From NCBI GenBank assembly GCA_033439295.1, contig JAVTLE010000001.1, forward strand, positions 2,046,001 through 2,110,000: 64,000 nt of DNA, given 5' to 3'. The position numbers and the translations under genes were made by a program. The stretch's first letter is position 1; each line of letters begins with the position of its first letter. The notes under the pieces were generated by a model, which was not told where the DNA came from, did no database searches, and saw only the letters and a list, made by a program, of their open reading frames with translations. The DNA is from Deuterostichococcus epilithicus. Taxonomy: Eukaryota; Chlorophyta; Trebouxiophyceae; Prasiolales; Stichococcaceae. Shown one piece after another: positions 22,540-33,389 of the stretch.

Positions 22540-24460
22540 GGCACAGCTAACTCAAGGGCCCTTGCAAAGTCATCGAGACATCTGCCGCTGACAAGTCATC
22601 GGAGATAGCGCCCAACAAACTGACCATGTGGGTACGGGACGAACATCTGCCTACCAGCCAAAGGTGCAAGACGGCTGCCGAGGCGTGGGAGACGCCAGAG
22701 TCAAAATTCACCCGGCAAGCAGCAATGCACAAGTACTCATGCTCAAGCAGCAAATGTCCGCCTTGCACATGGAGCCAAACGCGAACGTGGCGGCCTATGT
22801 AGTACGCGTGCGCCGCATCGCAAGCCAGCTGCTCTCGGCCATCAGCACGCTCACCGACCATGACGTGCTTCTCAGCATCCTGAACCACCTGCCGTCGGAC
22901 TACATCGTCATCAAGACCTCACGAATACCGATGATGACGCTCGATGCGGCACTCGCCAAATCTGCTCACCATCGAGGCGCAGCTGCCGCAAATTCATGTG
23001 TACCAAAACAGCAAGGCATTCGGAGCCTTTTGCAACGACCGCGGCCGCCCACCTGCCGCCAACAGGGTGCCCGCGAAGTCGCCCACACGTGAATGCTGCT
23101 TGTGCCACAAGAAAGGCCACCTCATGCGCGACTGCCGCAGCCGTAAGCATTACAAGCGCGTGCATAATGGGGCACACAAAGACACAGTGGCCCTCGCCGC
23201 CGTTGCGACATCCACAGCCGAGCATGTGGCGCTCTCGGCTACCCATGCCTCGACGAGTGGCTAATCGACTGTGACGCTACCTACCACATCACCAACGAGT
23301 ATGGGGGCTCGCAAAATTCCCAGCCGCCGTTGCGGCCAATGACATCACCTTTGGCGAGGTATCGGCTCTTGTCACTGCCATCGGGAACGTGTACCTACCC
23401 AATAGCTGCCACCACCCCAAGGATCACCCTCAAGGACGTCCTGTACGTCGAGGGCGCCACTGTGAACCTCCCGTCCGCCAAGCGAGTAACTACCGCCGGT
23501 GCCGAGGTCTTCTTCACCCAAACATGTGCTGGCACATCTGTCGGCAGCTTCACGGTCGCATACATGCCGTGTGCTAGCAACGACGCGTACAACCTGGGCT
23601 GCATTGACGATGCGGCCCCATAGCCATTCCCCTTGTTTGGCAAGGCGCTTATGGCGGCGCCCAAGTCGTCCACAGCCCACACAGCCGTCAAGGAGACACC
23701 AGAGCTGTGGTACCGCCGGTATGGCCACCTCGGCTACACCAAACCTCGGACGCCTGTCGGCCAAGGGCATGGTGACTTGCTTGAAGACCACCATAGTCAA
23801 GTTCTCCGACGCCGCACAACCGATGTGCGATTTTTACATCGAGGCAAAGCAGCAACCGCTCCTCTACTGGATATGGGCAGCGGACTCCGGGAGCTAGTCT
23901 ACAGCAGGAGGGCATTGACTTCGACGGAATGTTTGCCCCAGCGAGTCAGCACACAACCCTACTTACGTAGTCTCTTGGCCCTAACTGCCGCCAAGAACCT
24001 GGACCTCCATCAACCTGATATAAAGACTGTCTTCCTCAATGGCACGATTGGGGAAGAGGTGTATATCAGCCAAGCCTCGGGCTACGGCAATTGCAACACC
24101 AATGCGGTTTGCCGCCTGTACATGCCGAAACCCTGTTATGACGCGTATGGACCCCGTCCAAGAATGTGATCCGCTAACTCGCCAACACCAAGAGAATTAC
24201 CAACGACAAGGCAAGCGATCGCCCCCTTGCGATCATCGGCCACACTGATGCCAACTATGTTGGAGACCTGGACAGGCGCTGCTCAACCTCGGGCTTCGTA
24301 TGGTACCTACTCTATGGCGGGGCGAACAGCTGGCACAGTCGCTACATCATCCGCGGACGAGGCCGAATGCATGGCAGCCGGCATGAGCATAAACGAAGCG
24401 ATCAACCTGCGGCAACTGCTTGCCGCCTTTCACTCGTTTCTGATTCCTTGGAATCACTAT
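22540..24460 (+). mobile_element. Ty1/copia retrotransposon fossil, broken
   Basis: Recognisable parts in order are a gag-like region (about 22630-22990), a CCHC zinc knuckle (about 23090-23150, CxxCxxxGHLxxxC), a gag-pre-integrase patch (about 23700-23760), reverse transcriptase fragments (about 23900-24170) and an RNase H patch (about 24235-24400). Much of the integrase and polymerase is absent. No LTR pair was recognised. Several breaks are present, so it is an old inactive copy. It ends about 180 bp before the GT23-2 gene. Confidence 0.8.
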
Positions 24461-24641
24461 GGTACACTTTCCTTCTGATGGCGCTAGATGATGCACCTGT
24501 TCCATGCTTTCCACATGCTAGCATCAAGAATACGCTGATCCGTCTTTGCGCTAGGTCTTACATCATTGTTTGCAATTAGGAGCGTGTCATCTTTCAATCT
24601 ACAACTCGATATCCTACGATATCACTCCCATTATGTTGACA

Positions 24642-26159
24642 TCAGAAGAAGTAATTTAAGGCGTCTTCGTCCGTTTGCATTGGGTCGACGAACACCGCAT
24701 GTGCCTTGCAGCCAACGGTTGAGCGAAGCTCATCAACGAGTCTGCACCAATTTGAGCTGAGTGTGCCAACAAAGCCCGAGCACTCAAGGGCAAGTTCAAG
24801 GTTGAGCAAACTGCTCAACATTTCATGTGCCATCCCGACGCGACTTGCATGTCGCAGGATGGTCATATTGCCAGGACGGTGGGTGTCTGCATATGACACT
24901 GCCCAGGCGCTATTATTGAAATATGTAATTGCATCTGGATCGTCAGTGCTGGCAAAGATGTGACGCTCCAGAGCAATGGTCGAGGTTCTTAATACGACTT
25001 CTGCAGCCTCTTCGTAGGCCTCGTTGGGACAATTTGGTGCCTCCCTCACTTTATCACCGCGTCGCACATGGACCTACGAAGAAAACCATGCATGTGTTCG
25101 CCCTGCGCTCTTGTGAAGCTAGAGGACGTTGGTGCATACCGGCCATACATATGACTCACCGAGATTGAATTTGACAGGTCAGGGCGGCCATGGAAGAGCT
25201 CTTTGCGCAAGTTTTGGATTGCCGTGACTGACCGGACGTTTGGCCGAGCAATGTACGTAGCGCCCTGGGCCCTCCACCAGTAGTATTGGCGTTTGGCCGG
25301 GATGGAGGAAACGGCCAGCAACGATCGGAACACGCCCGGCACCATCTTATTACCGCCTTTGCCGCGGGACACACGTCGGATGTCTCGCAACACATCGACC
25401 CCCGACTGGTCCAACATGCCCATGAGCGGTTCGGCAGCTGCAAGCTCAGCTGGACCAATGTCTGACATGTCACAAGAGCTGAGGCGTTCAAAGTAGCAGT
25501 CGTCCACGTTCGGCAATCCATCGCAGTATGGGTCATCGGTCCAATGTGTGTCGCTGCTATGTTCCAAGAGCAGCACGCGGCCCAGGTTCATGGCGTGTGC
25601 CAAGGCCGTTGTCGTCACATGGATGTGGGCGCCAATGCCGCCGCTCTGCGGCTGGTGCAGCAGAAACCTCTGGGCGGAGCAGTTGGCCGGGTGCTGGTGG
25701 CGGTAGATCTCCTGCTGAGCGAACGCCGTGCCAAACAGTGCTTGGCCGCCGGCTGCCTGGTGCTGCAGCTTCCACAGACCCGGCACCTGGCCAAAATCGC
25801 ATGTCGTTGCCGCACGCTCGGCCGTCGAATACAGGTGGTGGGGTGCAAAACATGGCAGTGCCATTGTGTGGCACAGACACGATGCACTGCGACAGCTGGT
25901 GCCATTGTGTGGCACAGACATGATATATTGCGAGAGCTTCGGCGACACGAGTCTCCAGGCGGTGTCAGGCCTACGAGTGCACGCAAGGTTGTGTGTTGTC
26001 TGCATTTTGCTCTTGAATGTTGGGTCCCGACGTGTCAGCATGGACACTGTCCCAGCCATGTAGCTAAGCTGGCCGTCACCTGGTGCCTTGAGCGGCAAGA
26101 ATGATTAGGGTCAGCACAGCAGCAGCCAGCAATGCCCAATAGCTGCTCGGCAGCCCCAT
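24642..26159 (-). CDS. GT23 / FUT8-like alpha-1,6-fucosyltransferase, copy 2
   Basis: Exons on the minus strand are 26159-26080 (80 nt, signal anchor YWALLAAAVLTLIILAAQG, ends AG|GTGACG), exon 2 from about 25895 (or 25886) to 25160, and 25073-24642. The product is about 415 residues. It keeps the GT23 marks of copy 1: EIYRHQHPANCSAQRFLLHQ, VHVRRGDKVREAPNCPNEAY, FASTDDPDAI, ADTHRPGN, and FVGTLSSNWCRLVDELRST. Exons 1 and 3 have exactly the lengths of copy 1, so the two are an inverted duplicate pair about 9.4 kb apart. It probably fucosylates a glycan core in the Golgi; specificity is inferred. The exon 2 acceptor is ambiguous: a near-direct repeat (tgccattgtgtggcacaga) sits in this intron at 25859 and 25900. 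Confidence 0.87.
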
Positions 26160-26924
26160 CTGAGGCGCGTCACTGCGAAGAGACTGCGAAGGTCACTCGG
26201 GTTGCAAATCAGTTGCAGATCAGACTGTGCACCCACTGAAATGAGAGAGAAATAGAGTTGACCCCGAAAGGGTGAGTGCCCGAAAGGCTAACTGAAACGC
26301 ACAGCCAGCACGACAATTCCACAAGGAGCATCCACCTTTGAGCGCAGTTTCGGAACCAAGTAATAGTGACAAAACATGCGCTCCGGACGCTGCCACCTTG
26401 TCCGGAGTTTCGCAAGAAAGTGCAGGGCTGCTTGTGCGTCTTTGCTTGCGCGCTGCTTGCAAGCTGGGCGGTAAGGCACTTCTCGGGCTCAGAGCTTGCA
26501 CTTCACAGAAATCAATAGAGCGAGAGCGAGAGGACCCGAAAAGGTGAGTCGTCCGCTATGGCCCGTCAATATGAGTAAGTTCAGTCTGGCTCTCAGTCTG
26601 GCTCGCTAATCCCCTTTGTCCTCATTGACAAATACAAAGTATTTTCCTCGGCCATTCAGTGTCTGTTTCGCACGATGTCGCGGGTGGTTTGGCGGGAGGA
26701 GGCCGCGACGACATCCCTTTTGTTTGTGAATCGAAACATCAAACACATTTCACGACATGAAGAAGAAAGGGAACGCCAGTGGCAGCCTTGCCTTCAGAAG
26801 GTAGGTGACTGCATTTTGAACAGACGGAAGATCAGCGGGGACTTGTCGGCCGTCGTCCCATACAACAGAGTTAGCGCAGATCTTTAGTACGTTCTCTGCC
26901 GCCTCAGGGCATTAAAGGCCAAGA
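26160..26924. other. Intergenic, upstream of GT23-2
   Basis: I see no gene. Between 26240 and 26540 there is an imperfect inverted similarity (ccccgaaagggtgagtgccc versus gacccgaaaaggtgagtcg, and gcgcagtttcgga versus tccggagtttcgc), possibly another fold-back element. Confidence 0.3.
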
Positions 26925-27240
26925 GGGGACCTCTCCTCTTCCTTTCCATTTCCTCCATTCCAAGGTTTCAATGTTTTCAAGTGCTGCAGCCTCGCCGGGG
27001 CCCCGCACCCACTTCTTCTTCCCTTTCTTTTCTTCTTCGGGAGCTACAAAAAGTTTGTAAGTGCTGCTGGCCAGCTCGGCGGCCGGCCCCCCACTTCCCC
27101 CTCTATCCCATTTTCTCTTGTTTCAAATCTAAACAAAATATTTCAAGTGCTGCTGGCCAGCTCGGGGACCTTTCCCCACACTTCATCTTCTTCCCTTTCT
27201 TCCTTCTTTCACGGCCAGGTCCGCGGGGCGTCCCCATAAA
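26925..27240. repeat. TC-rich minisatellite, inverse of 11830-12135
   Basis: About three units of the form tttcaagtgctgctggccagctcgg followed by a pyrimidine-rich tail (cttcttccctttctt). They are the reverse complement of the 11.8-12.1 kb units. Confidence 0.75.
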
Positions 27241-27689
27241 AGATTTTTGTTGCATTACGGGACTTTACAGGGGAACTTCGTTACCTCTGCAGTAGGCGAA
27301 CTCAGTGCGTGTTATGCCACCACGACTTCAAGGATTTGGAAAAGCGTGTGAAACAATTTTCAGTACTACCCTGCGCCCTGCTGGACCTCTGGCTGTACCT
27401 CAGGCTGCCTGCGGAAGCTGCTGAAACCCTGCTTACGTATCTGTTTGACACAGCCGTACGCATGCGTGCACCTAGCGTCCTCGCAACGATGTAGGGCGGT
27501 CCCAAGCGCAAGCGGGTAGCATGCACTCGAGCGGGTTGGCCAAAGCAGCATGCACACGAATATAAAATAACGCCTGATTCGAGGCTCAGGCTGACCAGGC
27601 TGACTGGACGGGCACCGTACCTATGCGCTGGAGACGGTGGCTGCAGGGGGTCGGTGTCAGCAAGTGAGAATCAATGCGAAATGGAATGA
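27241..27689. other. Intergenic, no gene recognised
   Basis: I saw nothing I can name. Confidence 0.3.
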
Positions 27690-27965
27690 GCAAGGCAGTG
27701 TGCTATGCAACTAATGGCCCCCTTGAAAGGGGTGTTTGAATGACTGTCAAGGCATACCTCCAGGCAGCGAGGGTACAACACGGCTGCAGCAGCTGCAGGC
27801 TAGCCAGAACGGAGGCTTGAAAGCAGCACGCAGGTAGCATGGTAGCTGTGACGAGCTTGTCAGAAGTACCTGTATCACACCAGTCACCAGGCAACCACGG
27901 TCAGGCGCCCGTTAGCGAGCTAGGGGGCACCGCACTGGGTTGTCAGTCGCCGTACTTGAAGTCGG
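27690..27965. repeat. Dispersed repeat R7, copy 1
   Basis: It shares an ordered set of words with 33390-33650 in the same orientation: gcttgaaagcagcacgcagg, ggtagctgt, accaggcaaccacggtcagg, agggggcacc, and gggttg(c)cag. It could be a fragment of a larger unclassified element. Confidence 0.55.
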
Positions 27966-28390
27966 CAAGTTGTAGTGCCTCTTGCTTCCTGCAGCAGGCA
28001 TTACAGGGCGGGCAGCAACAGAAGAAAAGGCTCGTGTGCACCATGCGGTGCACCCTGGCAACCGTCCCAAACCTACCTGGCTTGCCGCTAGCGCTGCCCG
28101 CCGCCTTTTCAATCTCGCTGCCTTAGCACATGCTCACTGCTGCACGTTTATGTTGCTTGCAATGCCTCCTGTCGAGACCCTGCCGCAGCACCGGGGTATT
28201 ATGCAGAGTGCATGCCTATAACTGAGAGATAGGGGTCCAAGTTCAAAATATGCGTAGTCCCAGTGTCCCACCACAAAACCGCTAATATGGCAATCCATCT
28301 AGATCTCTAGCAGCTACGGACCTTTCATTCTGCTGCCTGTAGGTTTCAGCCCCTGAGATGTATGTCGTAGGGTTTTACCACAAGGTTACC
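27966..28390. other. Intergenic, no gene recognised
   Basis: I saw nothing I can name. Confidence 0.3.
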
Positions 28391-28556
28391 TACCGAAGTC
28401 ACGAGCATGGGTCGCGCACTTTTTCGGCTGCTAGAATTATAACGTTGTAAGAGTGTTGAAAAGTATTGCGGCGACTGTGCATAGTTTCCCGCTGCGCGAG
28501 CTCTCATGTGTATTCGGTGTTGGCGGTTGTGCGACTCATGCCCGTAACTATGGTAA
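28391..28556. mobile_element. TIR MITE, family M1
   Basis: Left end ccgaagtcacgagcatgggtcg; right end (reverse complement) taccatagttacgggcatga. The element is about 165 bp with the internal family word agtttcccgctgcgcgag. Confidence 0.7.
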
Positions 28557-28765
28557 GCTGCGATCAGTACTATGACAACAAAAACTTTCAAACTACACAG
28601 AGCGAAGCAGCAAACTCTGGGGGTCCCACATGCAGCGATACTGATCTTTTGGCCGATACTGGCACTGTGCCTGCTCTCGGCACCCTTCCGTGCACGTGTC
28701 GTTGAGGGGTACTCTCCTTTCAATAAACAGAAAACCCCCTTGTAGTGGCATGCTGGTCGAGAACG

Positions 28766-30463
28766 TCATAGACCGCCGGCCCCAAAAAGCGACCAAGGTG
28801 ACGCTTTGGCATACACAAACTCCATCGACGCGTAATCTAGTTCCGAGCACGATGGAGGTACCCTGTCCCAGGTACTATTGAGCTTGTACAGCTGGTGGAA
28901 CCGCCCACTCATAAAAGCACCTAAGCTACCGAAGCGGCTCCTGTGGCCAACGACCTGGTATTGTGTGAGAGAGAATAGCCACGCCTCTGCAACCGCCGCC
29001 CTAAAAACTTCTTTCGCCTCGCTGCTTGTGGCATTGGCAAAGCGGGTATGCCCCAATGGCACCTCTAGGCTCGTCATTAGCTTGGCGCCAAATGCAGCTG
29101 ACGCCGCACGCCGCAACAACATTGAGTCGCTAATTAGATACCAGAGGACTGGCTGGTCGGGCGAGCGCCGTCGGTGAGCCTCAATTTGGGCGGCACAATC
29201 AAAGTAGGGCTTGTAGCGCTCCACTGAGGTGCCCTTGACCGAATCGGGGTCCTTCAAGGCACTGTCGCCAACCCTGATCTGGATTCCGATGGTCAGCGTT
29301 GCCGCATTGGAGAGTAGGTCCAGCTCCTTGGCATAGGGCACCAGCACTTGGGGCCGAACTCGCACTAAGAAATCAAGGCCGCAGGCAAATGCTGTTGTGG
29401 GATTGAGGCCAAGGCGATACAACTCTTCCTTGTGATGAGGGTTGTCCATCAGCAGCATGATGTAACCAATGTGAGAAGATACTTCGAGAACAGAAAAGTC
29501 TACGCCCAGCTCGCGAACATCCTACAACGAGACAGAAGATAGCCGAGTTCGACTCTAGCATACAAGTACGAACAGGTGCAAGCATGTGGCGATGAGCAGA
29601 ATAATCAACATCACGCGGGACGCTTTAACAGCATGTTCACTGCAGTCGCACCTTGTGTTTGATGTGCTCAGCATGTTGCCCGAATCTATTAGGCAACGTG
29701 AGGCTGAATCTCATGGTTCCGCCGGGGCTTGCCATGCTCTCATCCCTGTATTACGAGCACATTGCCATCTGACACAATATCATCTGGCGCATTTGCAAGA
29801 AGAGCCTTCACCATGTAGCGGATGCGTTTCAAGGCGGCGCCAGGGCACATACCACGTCCAATTAATATTGGGTTGCCGGAACGCCCAATCATACGACCCC
29901 TGGGCTCCAAAATCCATGAAAAAAGCCCGTCGCTGCAATACCGCGATGTAGAGCATGGTAACCGCCCCCAGCAGGGAGTCTGCCAACCCGTTGAACCCAC
30001 GCACCACCAAGCTGCGCGATGGGATCCGCTTGGACAGCATTGCTGCATGCATCTCTGCGTATTCGGCCTGCCAAATGTTGCCGCACTGCAGCACCCTGCA
30101 GCAACCAAAGGCATGGTGTCAAGGAGCAGCAAGCAGACAACCGCCGAGCTGTTGCCTGGCACTGTCACTCGCCGTGAGCGCTGATGAAAGGGCAAGGGCA
30201 AGTATAGTCAACGACTCTCGGTCTTCACAGTCAGACCTTGAGACTGGCCAAGTCTCATTCTGCTGCGTTGACGTGTGTGGTCCGACCACACTTCCGGAAC
30301 CGTGCCAATGTGAGGCTGGTTGCGACAAAGCCACCGTCCAGGATGAGTTGCTCCACCGTGGTAATAGCGTCAGAGCGATAGCAAGCAAAACGGTTGCTGG
30401 AATTGCTGCCAGCCAGATGCGGTACTTATGCGAAGCTAGTCTGCTGTTTGTCGCGTTGTGCAT
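28766..30463 (-). CDS. GT37-like (xyloglucan-type) alpha-1,2-fucosyltransferase
   Basis: Minus strand. The N-terminal exon starts at ATG 30463 and carries a type II anchor (IWLAAIPATVLLAIALTLL). A middle exon (about 30098 to 29740-29812) reads RGFNGLADSLLGAVT and RRAFFMDFGAQGS, the donor-end signature of fucosyltransferases. The last exon (29521-28766) has TLTIGIQIRVGDSALKDP, the GIQIR motif typical of GT37, then VLWYLISDSMLLRRA and YQVVGHRSRFGSLGAFM. GT37 enzymes add alpha-1,2-fucose to galactose in the plant Golgi. The first intron borders are unclear. Near 29840 the middle exon appears to change frame by one base (WTWYVPW in one frame, KRIRYMVKALLANAPDD in the next), so there may be a sequence error, a missed junction or early decay. 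Confidence 0.7.
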
Positions 30464-31689
30464 GATGGCTGATTTGCCTTGTGCGCGTGTGCTGAACGCA
30501 TGAATGAACTGAATGAATGACAGAACGTATGCCGTCCTTAGGGCGCGTCAGGGCCGGTATAATAAGTGGCATTCGCAAGCGAATGTGGGGGCCTCCAGAA
30601 GGTGGCTGAACCCTGAGAGCCTCAGAGAAAATACCGCACAACTGGCCGCAACACCCACTTCTGTTTGCAATAGCTATCTTAGCCACCGGCACGCTTCTAT
30701 GTATCGTGTAGACAGGCGCACGAGCGAACGCTTGACTTGCGCCGAGGCTGCTGGATATGATCCCGGAAGCGTCTGGCTCAGTCTTCCAGACAGGTGCATT
30801 TGCCTTCTTGAAACCGGTCCCGCGGAAGGCCAAGCCAAGACAAACACAAAGTCCCNCCCACCCCCCCTGATGAAATGTCAGGGGCTCCTGATGGACACCG
30901 TTTTGAAGCATTTTATTTCATTGGCAAAGCATCTGGCGGTCGCAATGCAGATGCGTACCTCCCTGATGCCATCTGTGGCAATAGCAACAGCGGCAGCAAT
31001 GGATGGTGGCGGCGGCGGCAATGGGCACAAAGACACCGACCTGACTTGAACCACATCTGCTGCTGCGGCAAAGGTGCGGTGACGGTGGTTTGTTAGATGT
31101 TGACATTCGAAGGTGTCTCCCGGCGGGACCGACAGTGGCGGCGCTGTTGCCGGCTTCTGCAATGTAAGGGCGCCTGGCACAGCCCTCTGCCAACCCGTCA
31201 ATTTGCAGAGTGGGCACGCCATTGCCGGCTGCGGCCAACTCTCATTACGCTGCAATAGTGCTGCGCCTCGTAGTGCAATAGGCCGGCTTTTAGTGTCACC
31301 TGCTCAGTGTCAGGATCAACCTGCAGCAGGCTGATGCCAGTTGGGGCAAGCAACCAATGGTCGGACAATCATAATCATGGATAGCAAGAGGCTGAATTGC
31401 ATCATCGGCCAGTTAGACCGTGCATCCGTCATGTTGCAGTTGACCCCTGTTGTTGCGTGTGGCGCACACCGTATTCTCAGGTGACTGTAGTCTTGCGGGC
31501 ACCTGCGGCATCAGTGACCACCCCTGCCTCAGCCTGGATTGGCCAAATTGTAGCTTTTGCTGAAGTGAAGAAAAAAGGGGGAGTAAAGCCACTCGGGGGA
31601 GTGGTGGCCGAGTTCTGGAATGTTCTGGTCCCCGAATTTTTTTTGGGGCGCGTTGTGCGTTGGCAGTTTTGCAGTGCACGCCGCTTGCA
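30464..31689. other. Intergenic, no gene recognised
   Basis: It contains an N at about 30856 within a C-rich run and an alanine/glycine-codon-rich low-complexity patch at about 30980-31080. No domain could be recognised on either strand. Confidence 0.35.
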
Positions 31690-32240
31690 GCCATGCCGAC
31701 TCGTGCGTCGCGCTACGTGATTTGGTGACCAGAACTTCCTCCGACGGAATGGAGCCTGACTGTGGGCGTCAGGTCGGGCAACGTTCAGACGGGATGGCTC
31801 GGCCGCGTGAAAGCCTGGGTGGCGATGTATTGCCTGAGCGGAGTGGTGGCGCTGGAGATGGGCGGCCGTGCAGGGGAGCATCCAGGCGTACATCCCCGCC
31901 CGTGGCACAGGCAAGTGGGAGCTGATCAGTCAGGGGGTCGAGCAGTTGCACGGTGCAACAGGTCAGGAAGCTGTTCCTGCAGCTCACCCCTGCACTGGAG
32001 GACCGCCTGGCCCCCCAGGACCTGCAGTGGTCGGGCGGCCTGCGGGAGGCGCTGTTCGCGGCCCGGAACCTCCGGGCCGCTGAGCAGCCGCGGCCGAGTT
32101 AGGGGCTCAGCAGCAGCGGCCGGTGTAGCCAGTGGCAGCCGCAGCAGCGAACATCTGGTCGGACGATGAGCTGGTTGACGCTGTAGATGAGGACGGGGTT
32201 GAGGTTGACAGCTTGGACATGTTCCTTGACAGCCAGTGAC
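31690..32240 (+). pseudogene. Possible decayed coding region, family unknown
   Basis: The stretch has higher GC and coding-like composition, but the sensible phrases switch frame. Examples are IQAYIPARGTGKWELISQG, then KLFLQLTPALEDRLAPQDLQ, then an acidic tail SDDELVDAVDEDGVEVDS ending at TGA about 32240. It could be the remains of a transposon-encoded or host protein. I recognise no domain. Confidence 0.3.
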
Positions 32241-32334
32241 TGTAAACATTCGACGGACCACCATCCCCCGACCTACTTCTGCCCCCTCATCGAATTTGCG
32301 ATATTGTATACATTCGTATACTAGTATGCAGAGT

Positions 32335-32389
32335 AGTTCTGCCAATGGCCAGGCTGACCGCCCTCGAATGTTTATTGACACGCACACTG
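32335..32389. mobile_element. hAT family H2 terminal fragment
   Basis: It matches the 18935-19424 right terminus: ggctgaccgccctcgaatgt, then ttattgacacgcacactg. Only the last 55 bp are present. Confidence 0.7.
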
Positions 32390-32390
32390 T

Positions 32391-32450
32391 TGCAACCGGA
32401 TGTTAGGTCCGATCAAGGTTGCCGGTTGAGCCAACCGGGTAGTGTCCTCG
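32391..32450. mobile_element. hAT-type H1 terminal fragment
   Basis: tgcaaccggatgttaggtcc followed by ggttgccggttgagccaacc matches the H1 terminus. It lies immediately beside the H2 fragment, so two families end at the same point. Confidence 0.55.
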
Positions 32451-32639
32451 AAGTTCCCAGCAACCTTGAGAAGTTTACCAACATTCCTCGTTTGCAAACT
32501 CTCCACTCCAACTTGTAAGCAATCCTCCAGTCGCGACTCTCGGAACGTAGCACGTCGGAACTCAGAATCTACTTCCAGTACCTCCAGAAAGAAAGATCGA
32601 GGCCACGTCAGCACTGCAAGGCCCGTTCTGTCACATGGT

Positions 32640-32795
32640 CCTGCCGGCAGCACTCGTGGCGGACAGCATAACCTGAACCCCGCGCCTTGAGTCATACAAA
32701 CGCCGTGGCGAGGAAATCCCAGTATCTGCCGGCAGCACTCGTGGCGAGGGACAGCATAACCTAACCCCAACGCCGGAGTGCCAAACCAAACCTTG
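32640..32795. repeat. Two-copy tandem repeat, about 80-bp unit
   Basis: tgccggcagcactcgtggcg and gacagcataacct occur twice, about 80 bp apart, each followed by a related tail (ccaaacc.t.gcgagga / acgccgtggcgagga). Confidence 0.6.
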
Positions 32796-32834
32796 GCGAG
32801 GATGACACGTACCAAAGGGATGGCCAATGACAAG

Positions 32835-33065
32835 GTGTCGTTGTCTGAAGCCTTGTTCACCTACCCGCTGACAGGGGCGCTCTCTGGGAGCCAGCATTTA
32901 ACTGGCACTCTGATCGAGCTGCCACCAGGTGAGCGGCGGCCGCGGCATCAACAACACTGTCGACCCAGATCGAATTGTCTGTTAGCATGCTCACCTACCC
33001 GCTGACGGCCCTCTCTGGCATCCAGCGTTCACTGGCAGCCGGAACGATTTGCCTCAAGGTCAGTG
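32835..33065. repeat. Duplicated segment, about 135-bp spacing
   Basis: The word tcacctacccgctgac occurs at about 32859 and 32992. In both it is followed by a related tail (ctctctgg.a.ccagc...actggca.....cca.ggt.ag.ggcggc). Read on the plus strand both give a phrase like TYPLTGALSG, so it may be a duplicated exon of a lost gene. Confidence 0.5.
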
Positions 33066-33389
33066 GCGGCAGAGGGCGGCGTCAGTAGGTCGGCCTGCTG
33101 CAGCATGGGCGTGCAAATTGTCAAGAACCGCAAAAACCAGCTCGAAAACCAAAGTTGCTGAAGAGGGCGCAACATTGCTCTGCCGCCGTCGCTGCAACGC
33201 AGATACCTCTGCGCCGGGCTCTGGCCACACCGCCGTCGCGAATGAAACAAGTGTGGACAAGATCATCAGCTGTATGTTCTGCTTAAACCCTAATCAGCCT
33301 GAGTGAGGGTGGAAAGGTGTAAACATTTCTCTCTCTCTGGCGGCTGGAGGAGAACGCTGTCAACAGGCGAGGGGTACAACGAGTTGACT
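33066..33389. other. Intergenic, no gene recognised
   Basis: I saw nothing I can name. Confidence 0.3.
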
